64,000 nt of DNA from Pontixanthobacter luteolus. Its GTDB lineage: Bacteria; Pseudomonadota; Alphaproteobacteria; Sphingomonadales; Sphingomonadaceae. The stretch is taken from contig NZ_WTYP01000001.1 in assembly GCF_009828095.1 (NCBI RefSeq), forward strand, positions 372,001 to 436,000. The letters are read 5' to 3'. Below, in pieces: positions 35,975-47,000 of this stretch. Numbering within the stretch: position 1 is the stretch's first letter; every line of letters starts with the position of its first letter. Under the pieces are notes generated by a model. It worked only from the letters and a program-made list of their open reading frames with translations, ran no database searches and had not been told where the DNA came from. A program made the position numbers and the translations under genes.

Positions 35975-38900
35975 GTGCGTAATCGCAATAACAGAATCCT
36001 GGCGAGCTTGTACGCAGCAGCGCTGATCCCGGCGGGGTTCGCACTGCCTGCATATGCGCAGAGCGGGCCGGTACTTCTTCGCGATTCATTCCCGATCGGT
36101 GATGGCGGCGGTATCCTATGCCAGGTTCAGGACCGCAGCGTCGAAAACCCTGCGAAACGGTCGATGTTCGACCGCGCCTGGGCAGTTGTCTGCCGCGATA
36201 GCGCACAGCCGGTTTCCCAGATTTATGCCTTCCGGTCACTCAGCGGCGATCCGGTCCAGGCCATTGCTGGCCAGCGAAGGCAGGAAATTGACTGTTCCGC
36301 ACAAACCACGGCCGCCAACCCGGGCGTATTCGGTGGCAGCCGCACGGTGTGCAAGGTCAGCGGGACTAGCCTTGACTGGTCGATTATCACTCTCGTTCGC
36401 GGCGATACGACCTACATTGCTGAAGGCTTTGCCGCCTATGACAGCGCATCGCATTTGGCGTTGGAATCGATTCTCGACAACCGGATTGCAGCGGGCACGA
36501 TCGACGCTGCATCGACATCGGTTGCGGATCCGCTTTCATTCGCTCGTGTTCAGGCCGAAACGCTGAAGCCTGAGCAGGCGCTGGCAGAAGGGTACCGGCG
36601 CAATCTGGGCGGCGAATATGCAGAGGCGTCTGCATATTTTGAGACGCTGCAACAGCGGCTGGCCGGCGAAGAAGAAATCAACCCGGGTGAATTCCTGGTC
36701 AACCGTGCGCTTCAGAAAAGCAATCTTGGCGAATTCGGGGAAGCAAATCGCCTTTTCGCACAGGCAGAGGAACAGACCGCCGCCAACCCGGTCACCAGCC
36801 GCCTGCAGCGCAATTTCGAAGCAATCCATTTGCTTAACCAAGGTTTCCATGCGGAAGCGATCGACCGACTGGATCGCGCGCTGGATGGCGGTGCATTGGG
36901 CGCTGCGCAGATGGACGGGCGCTTGGCGATAACCCTGCCACTGTCTGCACGGATCAATCAGGGCGGGTCGGGCGGTCCTCTGCTCGGGTTCGTGGATGAG
37001 CTGAAACTGACGCCGGAGGAGCGTGCCGAAATAATCGACGCACAGGCGCTGCAATTGCGCGGAACCGCGCTACGCCTGATCGGTGAAACTGAAGAAGCGC
37101 GGTCATCGTTTCTGGCGGCGTACGGCAGAGCAATCGCGGTTCGTGATGGGCGCGTGGTATCGATCACACGCCTGCGCTCCCAAGTTCTGGGAGAGCTGGC
37201 CGCAGTTGAGGAAAGCCGCGGCGAATTTGGCGCTGCCGAAACCTATCTGCGCAACGGTCTGGCTATATTGGAGGTCCAGTATCCCGAACGCCGCGCGGTC
37301 AGCGGGGCACAGGCACGGCTAGCCTCGTTCCTGCTGAGGCGGGGCCGCGAAAGCGAGGCGCTCGATCTCTACAAGACCGTGATCGACCGCGCCGTGGGCA
37401 AACGGGATGCAGTGACCGGTTTCGTCAACCAGTTGGCACCGTACTATACGCTGCTGGCTCACCGTGTGGCGGGTGATCCCTCAGCTGCCGAAGATTTCTT
37501 CAAAGCGACGCAGGTTCTGGTCCGGCCCGGTGTTGCCGAGACGCAGGCGATTCTGGCCCGAGAACTGAGCGCGAAATCAGATGATGGCGCGCGCCTGTTC
37601 CGGCAGGCGATCAGTCTGGACCGGGATATCGAACGTACGCGCATCCGGTATCAAACGCTGCTTCGCGCCGAACGGAATGCGGCTGTCGAGCAGGAACTGG
37701 CCGAGCTGTCGCAGCAGGTTGATGCGCTGGAGCAGCAGCAGTTGCTGACCCAGGCTGCACTCAGCGATTACCCGCAATACCGCGTGGTATCCCCCCGCTC
37801 GACCGAGCTGAGTGAATTCCGCGATACTCTGGAAGAGGGCGAAGCCTACGCGCGGCTTGCGATAGTCGGCGGAGACGTATTCCTGTTTTATGCTGACAAG
37901 CAGACAGCGAAATCAAGCAAGCTGGACCTGACGGAACAGGATCTGGATTTCTATGTCGATATGCTGCGCGGCTCGATTTCGATTTTCGAGGCCGGACAAT
38001 ACGTGACCTATCCTTACGAAGTCGGCCTCGCCTACGAGCTTTACGGCAAGATTTTCGGCTCTGTCTTGGCAGAACTGGAAGGTATCGATCATCTGATATT
38101 CGAACCGGACGGGGCGATGCTGCGGTTGCCCGTCGATATCCTTGTGACAGATGCTGCATCGGTCGCCGCATATGGCCAGCGTTCCGCACGTGCGGACGGT
38201 GACGTGTTCGATTTCACGGGGGTCAATTGGCTCGCCCGGGACCGCCGCGTCAGCACCGCCGTATCGGCGCAAGCCTTCGTCGACGCGCGAAAGGTGGAAC
38301 GGTCTTCCGCCAGCCGCGAATATCTCGGCATGGGCGAGAATGTGGCTATCGGAAACAATCCGTCACCGGCCATTCGTGCCGTCCTGGCCGGCGGCAGTGA
38401 CAATTGCGGCTGGGATGCTGCGGTGTGGAACGCGCCGATCGACGATACCGAGCTTGTGACGGCTCGAAGAATTGTCGGCGAGGGGCAGTCCGAACTGATG
38501 ACCGGGGCAGATTTCACCGACGTCCTGATCAGGGAAAAGGATGATCTCGACGATTTCCGTGTGTTGCACTTCGCGACCCACGGGCTGGTCACGCCGCCCA
38601 GTCCGACATGCCCGTCGAAACCTTCTTTGCTTACCTCTTTCGGTGGGAGCGATTCAGACGGGCTACTTTCATTCGAAGAGATCTTCGCGCTCAATCTGGA
38701 CGCCGACATCATCATCCTTTCTGCCTGCGACACCGCAGGTGAGGCAAGCATCGAGGCGACGCGCTCAGCTGGTGTTGCGACAGGCGGGGGGACTGCGCTC
38801 GACGGTCTTGTCCGCTCCTTCATCGGTGCCGGTGGGCGCGCGGTGATGGCGAGCCACTGGCCCGCACCCGACGATTACGACGCGACCGAGAGGCTGATGA

Positions 38901-39109
38901 GCGAAATGTTTCGTGCAGGTCGCAGCAATTCGATCGGCCAGGCGCTGCGCCAGTCGCAAGCCGCTCTGATGGATAGTCCTGACACTTCGCACCCCTATTA
39001 CTGGGGCGGCTTTGCAATCATCGGCGATGCGGCTCGCCCGCTACTGTCCGATCAGCTGGCTGCGGCAGACGAGGCTGCCGGTGATCCGGACACAATGGTG
39101 GGACAATGA
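35975..39109 (+). CDS. Exported TPR-CHAT domain protein (caspase-like protease)
   Basis: A 1044-residue protein from GTG 35975, chosen for the ribosome binding site 'GGGGAGGGGGC' before it. Signal peptide to ~residue 28 ('ASLYAAALIPAGFALPAYAQ'). An N-terminal domain of unknown fold follows (to ~185), then TPR-like helical repeats (~190-520), a Gln-rich coiled segment ('AELSQQVDALEQQQLLTQAAL'), and a CHAT domain from ~615 to 1025. The caspase-like dyad is intact: His869 in 'FATHG' and Cys918 in 'LSACDTAG'. Its stop overlaps the TpsB start (ATGA), so the genes are coupled. It probably acts in the periplasm on the secretion pair; this function is inferred. Confidence 0.9.
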   Translation: MRNRNNRILASLYAAALIPAGFALPAYAQSGPVLLRDSFPIGDGGGILCQVQDRSVENPAKRSMFDRAWAVVCRDSAQPVSQIYAFRSLSGDPVQAIAGQRRQEIDCSAQTTAANPGVFGGSRTVCKVSGTSLDWSIITLVRGDTTYIAEGFAAYDSASHLALESILDNRIAAGTIDAASTSVADPLSFARVQAETLKPEQALAEGYRRNLGGEYAEASAYFETLQQRLAGEEEINPGEFLVNRALQKSNLGEFGEANRLFAQAEEQTAANPVTSRLQRNFEAIHLLNQGFHAEAIDRLDRALDGGALGAAQMDGRLAITLPLSARINQGGSGGPLLGFVDELKLTPEERAEIIDAQALQLRGTALRLIGETEEARSSFLAAYGRAIAVRDGRVVSITRLRSQVLGELAAVEESRGEFGAAETYLRNGLAILEVQYPERRAVSGAQARLASFLLRRGRESEALDLYKTVIDRAVGKRDAVTGFVNQLAPYYTLLAHRVAGDPSAAEDFFKATQVLVRPGVAETQAILARELSAKSDDGARLFRQAISLDRDIERTRIRYQTLLRAERNAAVEQELAELSQQVDALEQQQLLTQAALSDYPQYRVVSPRSTELSEFRDTLEEGEAYARLAIVGGDVFLFYADKQTAKSSKLDLTEQDLDFYVDMLRGSISIFEAGQYVTYPYEVGLAYELYGKIFGSVLAELEGIDHLIFEPDGAMLRLPVDILVTDAASVAAYGQRSARADGDVFDFTGVNWLARDRRVSTAVSAQAFVDARKVERSSASREYLGMGENVAIGNNPSPAIRAVLAGGSDNCGWDAAVWNAPIDDTELVTARRIVGEGQSELMTGADFTDVLIREKDDLDDFRVLHFATHGLVTPPSPTCPSKPSLLTSFGGSDSDGLLSFEEIFALNLDADIIILSACDTAGEASIEATRSAGVATGGGTALDGLVRSFIGAGGRAVMASHWPAPDDYDATERLMSEMFRAGRSNSIGQALRQSQAALMDSPDTSHPYYWGGFAIIGDAARPLLSDQLAAADEAAGDPDTMVGQ

Positions 39110-40965
39110 TCGCAATGAACACCGCCAAGGGCGCCCGGGGCGCCGAGCAAACCCCGAGAAAGACTGATGGAACTTCGATGATTGCTCTCAGCCGCAAGAT
39201 CTACCGCATGTCCTTGCCAATCATCGCGATTGGCGCATGGTCCGGCACCGCCGCCGCGCAGGTGGTGAGTCCGACGACCCGTGAAGAAATCCAGCGTGAC
39301 CGGCTGGAGCAGGAACTGCGCACGGAAGGGCAAGCAGTCGCCGTGGACGGCGTGATCGAGCGCGCACCTTGCCCGCTGGCGAACGAACAGTTTGCCGATC
39401 TGCGCTTCACCCTTTCGGAGGCCCAGTTTACCGGGCTCGGCGCGATTGATCCCGGCTTGCTTACGCCCGCCTATGCCGGTTTCGTCGGCCAGGAAATGCC
39501 CGTCTCGGCCATATGCGACATTCGCGACCGGGCGGCGGCTCTGCTGCGCGAAGCGGGGTATCTCGCCGCGGTGCAGGTGCCGGTGCAGACCATTGACGGC
39601 GGCGTAGTCAGGTTTGATGTGATTGCGGCCCGGATGACTGCGGTACAGGTGCGCGGCGATGCTGGCCCGTCAGGCAAGCTTCTGCAGAAATACATCGACA
39701 AGATTGCAGCCCAGCCGGTGTTCAATATCACTGAGGCTGAGCGTTATCTTTTGCTGGCCCGAGATATTCCCGGGCTTGATGTCAGGCTGGTCATGCAGCC
39801 TGCACCGGCAAATGGAACCGCGCAGCCGGGCGATGTGGTCGGGATTTTCAATGTCGACCGCACCCCTGTCTATGCCGATGCAAATATCCAGAATTTCGGT
39901 TCGAAGGCGGTTGGCCGGTTCGGCGGGCTGCTGCGCGCACGTTTCAACGGCCTGACCGGTGCCGGCGATGAAACCACGCTAAGTGTTTATTCGGCAGAAA
40001 CACCATCAGAACAGATCGTAGTGCAGGCGGGGCATGAATTTCGCCTTGGCAGCGAAGGTTTCACTGTTGGCGGCAACGTAACCTATGCATGGTCGGAACC
40101 CGATATCGCAGGGCCGGACCTGTTCGAATCTGACAGTTTTATCGCTTCGGTTTACGGCACCTATCCGTTCAAGCGGACGCAGACGTCCAACTTCTTCGGC
40201 ACGGTCGGCTTCGACTTGGTCGATCAGGATATCGACTTTTCCGGACTGCCGCTCAGCAAAGACCGGCTGCGGGTGATGTATGCGCGGCTCGACTTCAACA
40301 GCGTCGATGAACCGAGTGTCCGCGGGGCGGGCGGTTATTCATCGATCGAACCGCGTTTTGCCCTCGCCGGATCGATCGAAGTCAGGCAGGGTTTCGACCT
40401 GTTCGGGGCAAGCGATCCCTGCGGTCCGGCATTCGTCAATTGCGCGCAGCCGGGCGTGGTTCCGCCATCCAAGCTGGACGGTGACCCAACCGCGTTCGTC
40501 ATCAGGGGGCAGGGGCAGGTTGATTATCGGCCGGCACCATTGCTCAAGTTTTCGCTCAAGCCGCGCTTCCAGTATTCGCCTGATGCGCTGCTCAGTTACG
40601 AGCAAGTGTCGGGCGGCAATTATACTGCTGGTCGCGGGTTCGATCCCGGTGCGGTAATTGGCGATACCGGTTTCGGCGGGCAGTTTGAAATCGCCTACGG
40701 TTCGCTGGTGCCAGAAACGCCGGATGGCATCGCGTGGCAGCCCTATGCTTTCTTCGACCTGATGTCGGTCAGCACCAAGAACGTGCCGGGCGATCCGCAG
40801 ACCATCACCTCTGTCGGCGGCGGCCTGCGTACGACCTTGGGCCGGACCGCCTATCTCGATATCTTTGGCGCGGTTCCGTTGAAGCGCGCACCTTTCCAGA
40901 CTGAGCGGGGCGATGTCCGGTTGCTCATGACCCTTTCGGTGCAGTTGGGGGCGTGGAACCGATGA
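39106..40965 (+). CDS. TpsB-type outer-membrane transporter (ShlB/FhaC/HecB family)
   Basis: Up to 619 residues. A signal peptide ends near 'GTAAAQVVSP'; internal ATG 39178 is an alternative start that gives a shorter, cleaner signal. Residues ~75-240 hold POTRA-like domains ('LPLANEQFADLRFTLSEAQFTG' style start and 'ICDIRDRAAALLREAGYLAAVQVP'). A 16-strand beta-barrel region follows, with the 'GRGF' loop-6 motif ('YTAGRGFDPGAVIGD') of Omp85/TpsB proteins. The C-terminus ends 'LMTLSVQLGAWNR'. It exports the TpsA protein encoded 82 bases downstream. It overlaps the CHAT gene by four bases. Confidence 0.92.
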   Translation: MIAMNTAKGARGAEQTPRKTDGTSMIALSRKIYRMSLPIIAIGAWSGTAAAQVVSPTTREEIQRDRLEQELRTEGQAVAVDGVIERAPCPLANEQFADLRFTLSEAQFTGLGAIDPGLLTPAYAGFVGQEMPVSAICDIRDRAAALLREAGYLAAVQVPVQTIDGGVVRFDVIAARMTAVQVRGDAGPSGKLLQKYIDKIAAQPVFNITEAERYLLLARDIPGLDVRLVMQPAPANGTAQPGDVVGIFNVDRTPVYADANIQNFGSKAVGRFGGLLRARFNGLTGAGDETTLSVYSAETPSEQIVVQAGHEFRLGSEGFTVGGNVTYAWSEPDIAGPDLFESDSFIASVYGTYPFKRTQTSNFFGTVGFDLVDQDIDFSGLPLSKDRLRVMYARLDFNSVDEPSVRGAGGYSSIEPRFALAGSIEVRQGFDLFGASDPCGPAFVNCAQPGVVPPSKLDGDPTAFVIRGQGQVDYRPAPLLKFSLKPRFQYSPDALLSYEQVSGGNYTAGRGFDPGAVIGDTGFGGQFEIAYGSLVPETPDGIAWQPYAFFDLMSVSTKNVPGDPQTITSVGGGLRTTLGRTAYLDIFGAVPLKRAPFQTERGDVRLLMTLSVQLGAWNR

Positions 40966-41047
40966 CCAGATCAAGCTTGCCAATCGCCATTAATTCTGCG
41001 GCTCAGGCTGTTGTAAACGCTGACAGGTTCAGCGCGGAGAAGACGCT

Positions 41048-44000
41048 ATGACGGTGCAACGGGTGAAAACGCCTCTTTCGGGAACGAGCGGCCAGCGCAA
41101 CCGCGCGATACGGCAGCGCTTCATGAAGTCGGGATCGGCAATTGCGACCTCTATCGCGATCGCGCTTGCCGGGGTGTTGGCATCACCAGCCGCAGCGCAG
41201 ACTGCCGGCGGCGTACCATCCATGCCCAATCCGCGCAGCGTCATGATCGAGCGTCCAGTGGAAACGCCGGGTCCGATGCGTCCCGGCAGTCCAATCATGT
41301 CCGGTCCGCAGGTGCCCCGGATCAGTATTCAGAGCAATGCCGCGCCAGTCCGGCTGATCACCCCGGACGACATACGCATTTCAGGCAGGGCCACGCTTGA
41401 CCCGCCTTTCGTGCCAGCGACTGCGCCAGCCGTGAGAGCGGCGGTGCAAAGCCATACGCAGCCGGTCATGGTGGAAGATATCCGGATCACGACACCGGTA
41501 GTGCTTCCACCTGCAACGCCCGCCGTGCCTCCTTCCGATGTCGGCTCCGCAGGAACGGGTGTGGCGGGGATAAATGTCTCCGCATATGCGCGTTTCAGCG
41601 ATGCGGAAATCGGCTTCAGGCCTGGAAACGCGGCGGATATTGTCGACGTCAGGGCAGCAGAAGCCATCATCAACTGGACAACGTTCGGAAACGGTTCGCC
41701 CGGCGGTGAAGTCAGCTTCCTCGGCGAAGGGGCCAAGCTGGGCTTCACCAGTGAATTGTCGCAATACACGGTTCTCAACCGAGTGTTCACGCCCGGCTTC
41801 GACAGCGCAATCCGGATCGATGGCAGCGTCAGCAGCTCGGTCGCGGGTGGGGCAGCCGGGGGAAATGTCTGGTTCTACAGCGCTGGCGGGATCATCGTCG
41901 GATCGACAGGCGCCTTTGATGTTGGCAGCCTTGTCCTGACCACCAGCCAGCTCGACACGATTTCCGGCAATGGCGGGGGCATGCGGTTCAGCGGTGTGGA
42001 AACGCCTGGCAGCGCGATTGTGATCGAAGCGGGCGCTGATATCGCGGCCACCGGTTCGCTTGCTATCGTCGCCCCGCGGATCGAACAGCACGGCACCGTC
42101 GATGCAGGCGGTTCGGTTGCCTATGTCGCCGCTGAACAGGCACAGTTGACCATCGATAATGGCCTGTTTGATATTGCCGTTTTGGTGGGCAGCGAAGATG
42201 CCAATGGCATCGTTCATACTGGTACGACCACGGGCCCGTCGGCAAATGCCAGCGGCGCGCCGCGCGGTATCACTATGGCCGGAATCTCGAAAAATTCGGC
42301 AATGACCATGCTGGTGGGCGGCAGCGTCGGCTATCAGGCGGCAAGCGCTGCATCGGTTGATGCGAACGGGCGAATAGTGCTTTCCGCTGGGGATAGCGAT
42401 TCCATCAACGTTATCGACGCCGACCTGTCGGGTAATGTGAGCGCCACGGCTGGTCAGTCGATCCGCTTTGGTGCCAGCTCAGGCCAGTCAGCTTCGGCAA
42501 ACGGTGATGTTTTGCTGAAGGCAGGCGTCGAAGGGAAGTCTGGCGGCACGATTGATGTGTTTTCCAATGGTGATCTGAATGTCGGCGGCAATCTCTCGCT
42601 CGATACCAGCGTTTCCGGCAATGGCCCGATTGCGCGCGGCACGGTCGATATATCCGTTACCGGCGCGGGCTCTACTTTGGCAGTCGGCGGTGATCTGACG
42701 GTTGATGCAAGTACATCGGGCGCGGTCGGTGCTGCGTCCGGCGAAGAAGTGCAGATTTCTGCATCGGGCACCGGGCTATCTGGCGGCTTGCTCGTAGGCG
42801 GCAACATCGCGATTGGCACCTCGGCTGCGGCGGGTTCGGAAACCGGTGTAACCGGGGCGGGCGGTGTGACGGTTTCCATACAGGACGCTGCACTCAGGTT
42901 CTCTACCATGGTGGTGGATAGCAAGGCTTCGGCCAACGGCTCTGCCTTGGGGCAGACCGGTGCGGGCCGCGATTATCAGGGCGGCAGCTTCACCCTGCAC
43001 CAATCAGGGGATGCCGAAATTGCCGGTGATGCGCTGATCATTGATGCCAGTGCTGCGGGCGTCGATGGTAAAGGCGGCATGGGCGCGGGCGGCAAGCTCG
43101 AACTGAACATTGGCGGAGGGGACCTTACCCTATCCGCGATCGACCTGATCAATGCGGGTATCGGCGGAAACGGTTTGCGCCAACTGGATGAAAGTGCGGC
43201 ACCCGCCGACTATCTTGGCTTCACCGGTTCAGACGCGTTCTATTCTGCTTCGGGGCGCGGCGATCTGATCACACCAGTGGAAATCGCACATGCGACCGGC
43301 CTGCCTTCCGCAGGTGATGGCGGTGACGGTATCGGCGGCGATATGACCTTCAATCTGACCGCAGGGTCGGCGACCGTTCTGAACTTCACAGTCAATGCAA
43401 ACGGCATCGGCAGCGAAGGCGCAGCGGGAACCAGCGGCAGTACGAATGGCGGCGCCGGTGGCAACGGGATCGGCGGCACGGCCACCTTCAACGCGATTGG
43501 AGGCACACTGAATGTAACCGATACGCTAACGGTGACCGCGACCGGCAATACGCTGGAAATTCGCGGCAATGGCGGCTCAGGCTCCGGCACAGATGGCGGC
43601 GCTGGCGGCCTTGGCATTGGCGGCACAGCGATCTTCAATCTGGATGGTGATGCGGTGGTCACTGCCGATATCATCACGGTCGATGCGACTGCGTATGGCG
43701 GCAATGGCGGATCGTCGGATGTCTTCTTCTTTACTCTGACTGCGGGTTTCGATCCGGCCAATGATGCAGGTTCGGGCGGGGATGCAATTGGCGGCACAGC
43801 TACATTCAACGACATCGCCGGAACGCTCAGTTTCAACAATCTGTTCGTCGCAGCAGAGGCTTTCGGCGGAAACGGCGGGAATGCGCAGACCGGCGACGGC
43901 GTGTCGTCAATCGGCGGTGCCGGCGGCGATGCCGTTGCAGGAGATGCCTCGATCAATCTCAATCGAGCGCTCGATAATTTGCAAAATTACGTCGCGATTG

Positions 44001-47000
44001 CCCGGTCGCTTGGCGGCACAGGGGGCAATGGAGATATCGCGGGCGTTGGCGGCGATGCCTTTGGCGGGAATGCGTCGATCAATGTGAACGATGTTTCCGT
44101 CCGGGTGAATTCGTTCTTTATCGATACTCTCGCCGTTGGCGGGACCGGCGGATCATCCATTCTGTTTCAGGGAACAGGTGCAGCCGGCGGCAGCGGTACC
44201 GCGGGCACATCGTCGATCAATATCAGCGGCGCTGCGGGTGATTTCAGCACCTTCGGCGTAAACACTATGAGCGCGAGCGGTTTCGGCGGCACGGGCGGTG
44301 TCGGCGGGCCCAACACACTTGATTTCGGAACCGGCGGCATAGGCGGAGTTGGCGGTGATGGCATCGGCGGAACCGTATCCATCCAGGTGACTGACGGGGC
44401 TTCTGCCAATCTGGTTTTCGATGACGAGATCGCCGCAAATGCCAGGGCTGGCAATGGCGGGGCAGGCGGCGATGCGTCCTTTACAGTGGGCGGCGTCGGC
44501 GGTGATGCAGGCAACGCGACCGGCGGTCAGATATTGATCGATGTGCTGGGCGGCTCGACCCTCGATCTGTCATCAGCATCCGGCACGTTGGCGCTCGGTA
44601 CTATTGCGAGTGGCGGCAGCGGCGGAGATGGCGGGCTTGCTGGTTCAGCGGGACGGGCAGCGCCCGGTCTAAACGGGAACGCTACAGGCGGGCTGATACA
44701 GCTTAACACCGCGGGCACTGGCTCGGTATTCAATATCGGCGGCAGCCTGATCGCCGAAGCGCGGGCTTTGGCCAGTCTCGACAGCCGGGCAGACTCCGTG
44801 GCCGGATCGGCATTTGGCGGTGACGTGATTGTGCAAGTCGGCAGCGGTGCGAGCTTCGCTGGCACAAGCCTGGTGGCAGATGTGACTGGCCGCGGCGGCG
44901 CAGGCGAAAACTCCAATGGTGATGCGGAAGGCGGCCTTGTCACGGTTTCAGTGACGGGCGGATCACTCTCGCTGTCCGATCTGGTGATCGATGCCGGCGC
45001 AGATGGCGGTGCCTCTGTCGGGGATACTGGCGGTAACGGGAGCGACGGCGGCGCTGCAACGGGCGGTCTGGTGAACGTATCCGCTGACGCAGCTTCCACC
45101 TTCATCCTTGGAAATCTGGATATCTCAGCCAATGGCTTCGGCGGAAGCGGGGCAGACAACCCCTTTGGCGGTATCGGCGGACAGGGCGGGGCAGGGATCG
45201 GCGGCGCTGTTTCCATCAACCTTGCAAATGACCCATCGGTGGGTTCCGTTTTCATTGACGCTGAAGGGCAAGGCGGTGCGGGCGGCGCTGGCGGGTTCGG
45301 CGCGAATGGCGGCACTGGCGGAACCGGGCGCGGCGGGACAATTGATTTCTCTGCTGCCGGTAGCGGGGCGATGTTGCCGTCGCTGATCTCGCTAAACCTG
45401 AACGCCGCAGCATTTGGCGGCACCGGTGGCCGGGGCGGAAATGGCGATACGTCCTCTGTCGGCGGCACGGGTGGGACGGGCGGCCTCGCTTTCGGCGGTG
45501 CTGCGCGTTTCGCAGTGTCAGGCGCTGGTGCGAGCTTCGAATTTGATCCCTTCATTGTCCTGATCGGCGCCGATGCGACCGGCGGTGCTGGCGGATCGGG
45601 CGGCGACAATTTCCTCGGCTTCACAGCGGGTAATGGCGGAATTGGCGGCGGCGCGACCGGCGGTGAAGTCGCGATTATCGCCGGAAGCGGTAGCTCTGTT
45701 TCGTTGATCCAACCATCGACGGACCCGTTCGGCTTGCGGGCAAACGGCACGGGCGGTGCCGGGGGAACTGGCGGTAATCTGGATCTGACCAATGGCGGCA
45801 CGCAAGGGTCGGGCGGAGACGGCGGGATCGGTACGGGCGGCTCGCCGGTGCTCAGATCGGTTGGCGGGACGATCTCTGCAGGCGATGTTGAATTGACCGC
45901 ACTGGGGATCGGCGGAAACGGTGGTTTCGGCGGCGATGATGGCAATGCGACGCTGGGCCCGCAGGGTCTTGGCGGGGGCGGTGTGGGAGGCACGCCGACG
46001 ATCGAGACTTTCGACGGTAGCCCGGGCATCATCACGCTCGGTAATGTGCTGCTGGACGCGACTGCAATTGGCGGTGCGGGCCTGCTCACCGGAGCAACGG
46101 CAGGCGGACAGATTACGATCACCGATGGTTCGGCGGACCCGGCCGGCCTTATCACGATGGGTTCGCTGACCGCGATTGCAACAGGAACGGCGGCAGCGCC
46201 GGGCACGCCGTCGCTGACCATCGAAAGCAGTTCAGGACCTATTACGGTGCTGGGCGATTTAGACGCCGATGTCGCTGGTGACATTATCTTCAATTTCGAC
46301 GGCGATGGACAAATGCTGGTCGGCGGTTCGACCACGCTCAGTGCCGGCGGGGATATCCTGCTCACCCATACGAACAATCCGCTGACCGTAACATCAATAG
46401 ACAGCGCTGGCGCTTTCATCGCTTCGGCTGGTGGCAACTTCGATTTCCAGTCCGGATCGATCATCAACGGGTCGGGACTTGTTTCGATCACCGCACAAAG
46501 CATCACTTTCTCTGATGTTCTTGCCGGAACCAATATCATCCTGAACGCTACGAATGGCGATATCACCGGCCTCGCCGATATGGTTGCGACCGGTTTTATC
46601 GATCTGGATGCAACTCAGGCGATTTCGGTTCTGGATGCGGATGCCGCGACCGGATTTACCGCCGATGCGGGCGGCGATGTCGCATTTGGTACAGTCATCA
46701 ATTCGGATGGTAATCTGACCGTTAATGCAGGCGGATCGATCAGCGGCGTTTCTGCGATCAACGACGCTCCGGTCGGCAGCGCATTCTTCGATCGAACGGT
46801 GCTTACCGCAGGCACGGATATCACGCTTAGCGGAACCGCGCAGTCGGTCGATGATGGCGTTTTCATCAATGCGGGCGGGAATATCAGCGTTGCAGTAATC
46901 GACGCAGCTGACAGCATTCAGGTTATCGCAGGCGGGACTCTGTCCGTCGGAACGGCGGCCAACACCAACGCCTTCGATGGTATCTTCCGTGGAACGTCGA

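Noticed and set aside
44527-46566. Long minus-strand ORF of 679 codons opposite the TpsA glycine-rich region
   Set aside because: It is Pro-rich low-complexity translation of the complement of Gly-rich codons and has no plausible domain; the plus strand carries the real gene. The same holds for 47443-49074 and 50809-51834.
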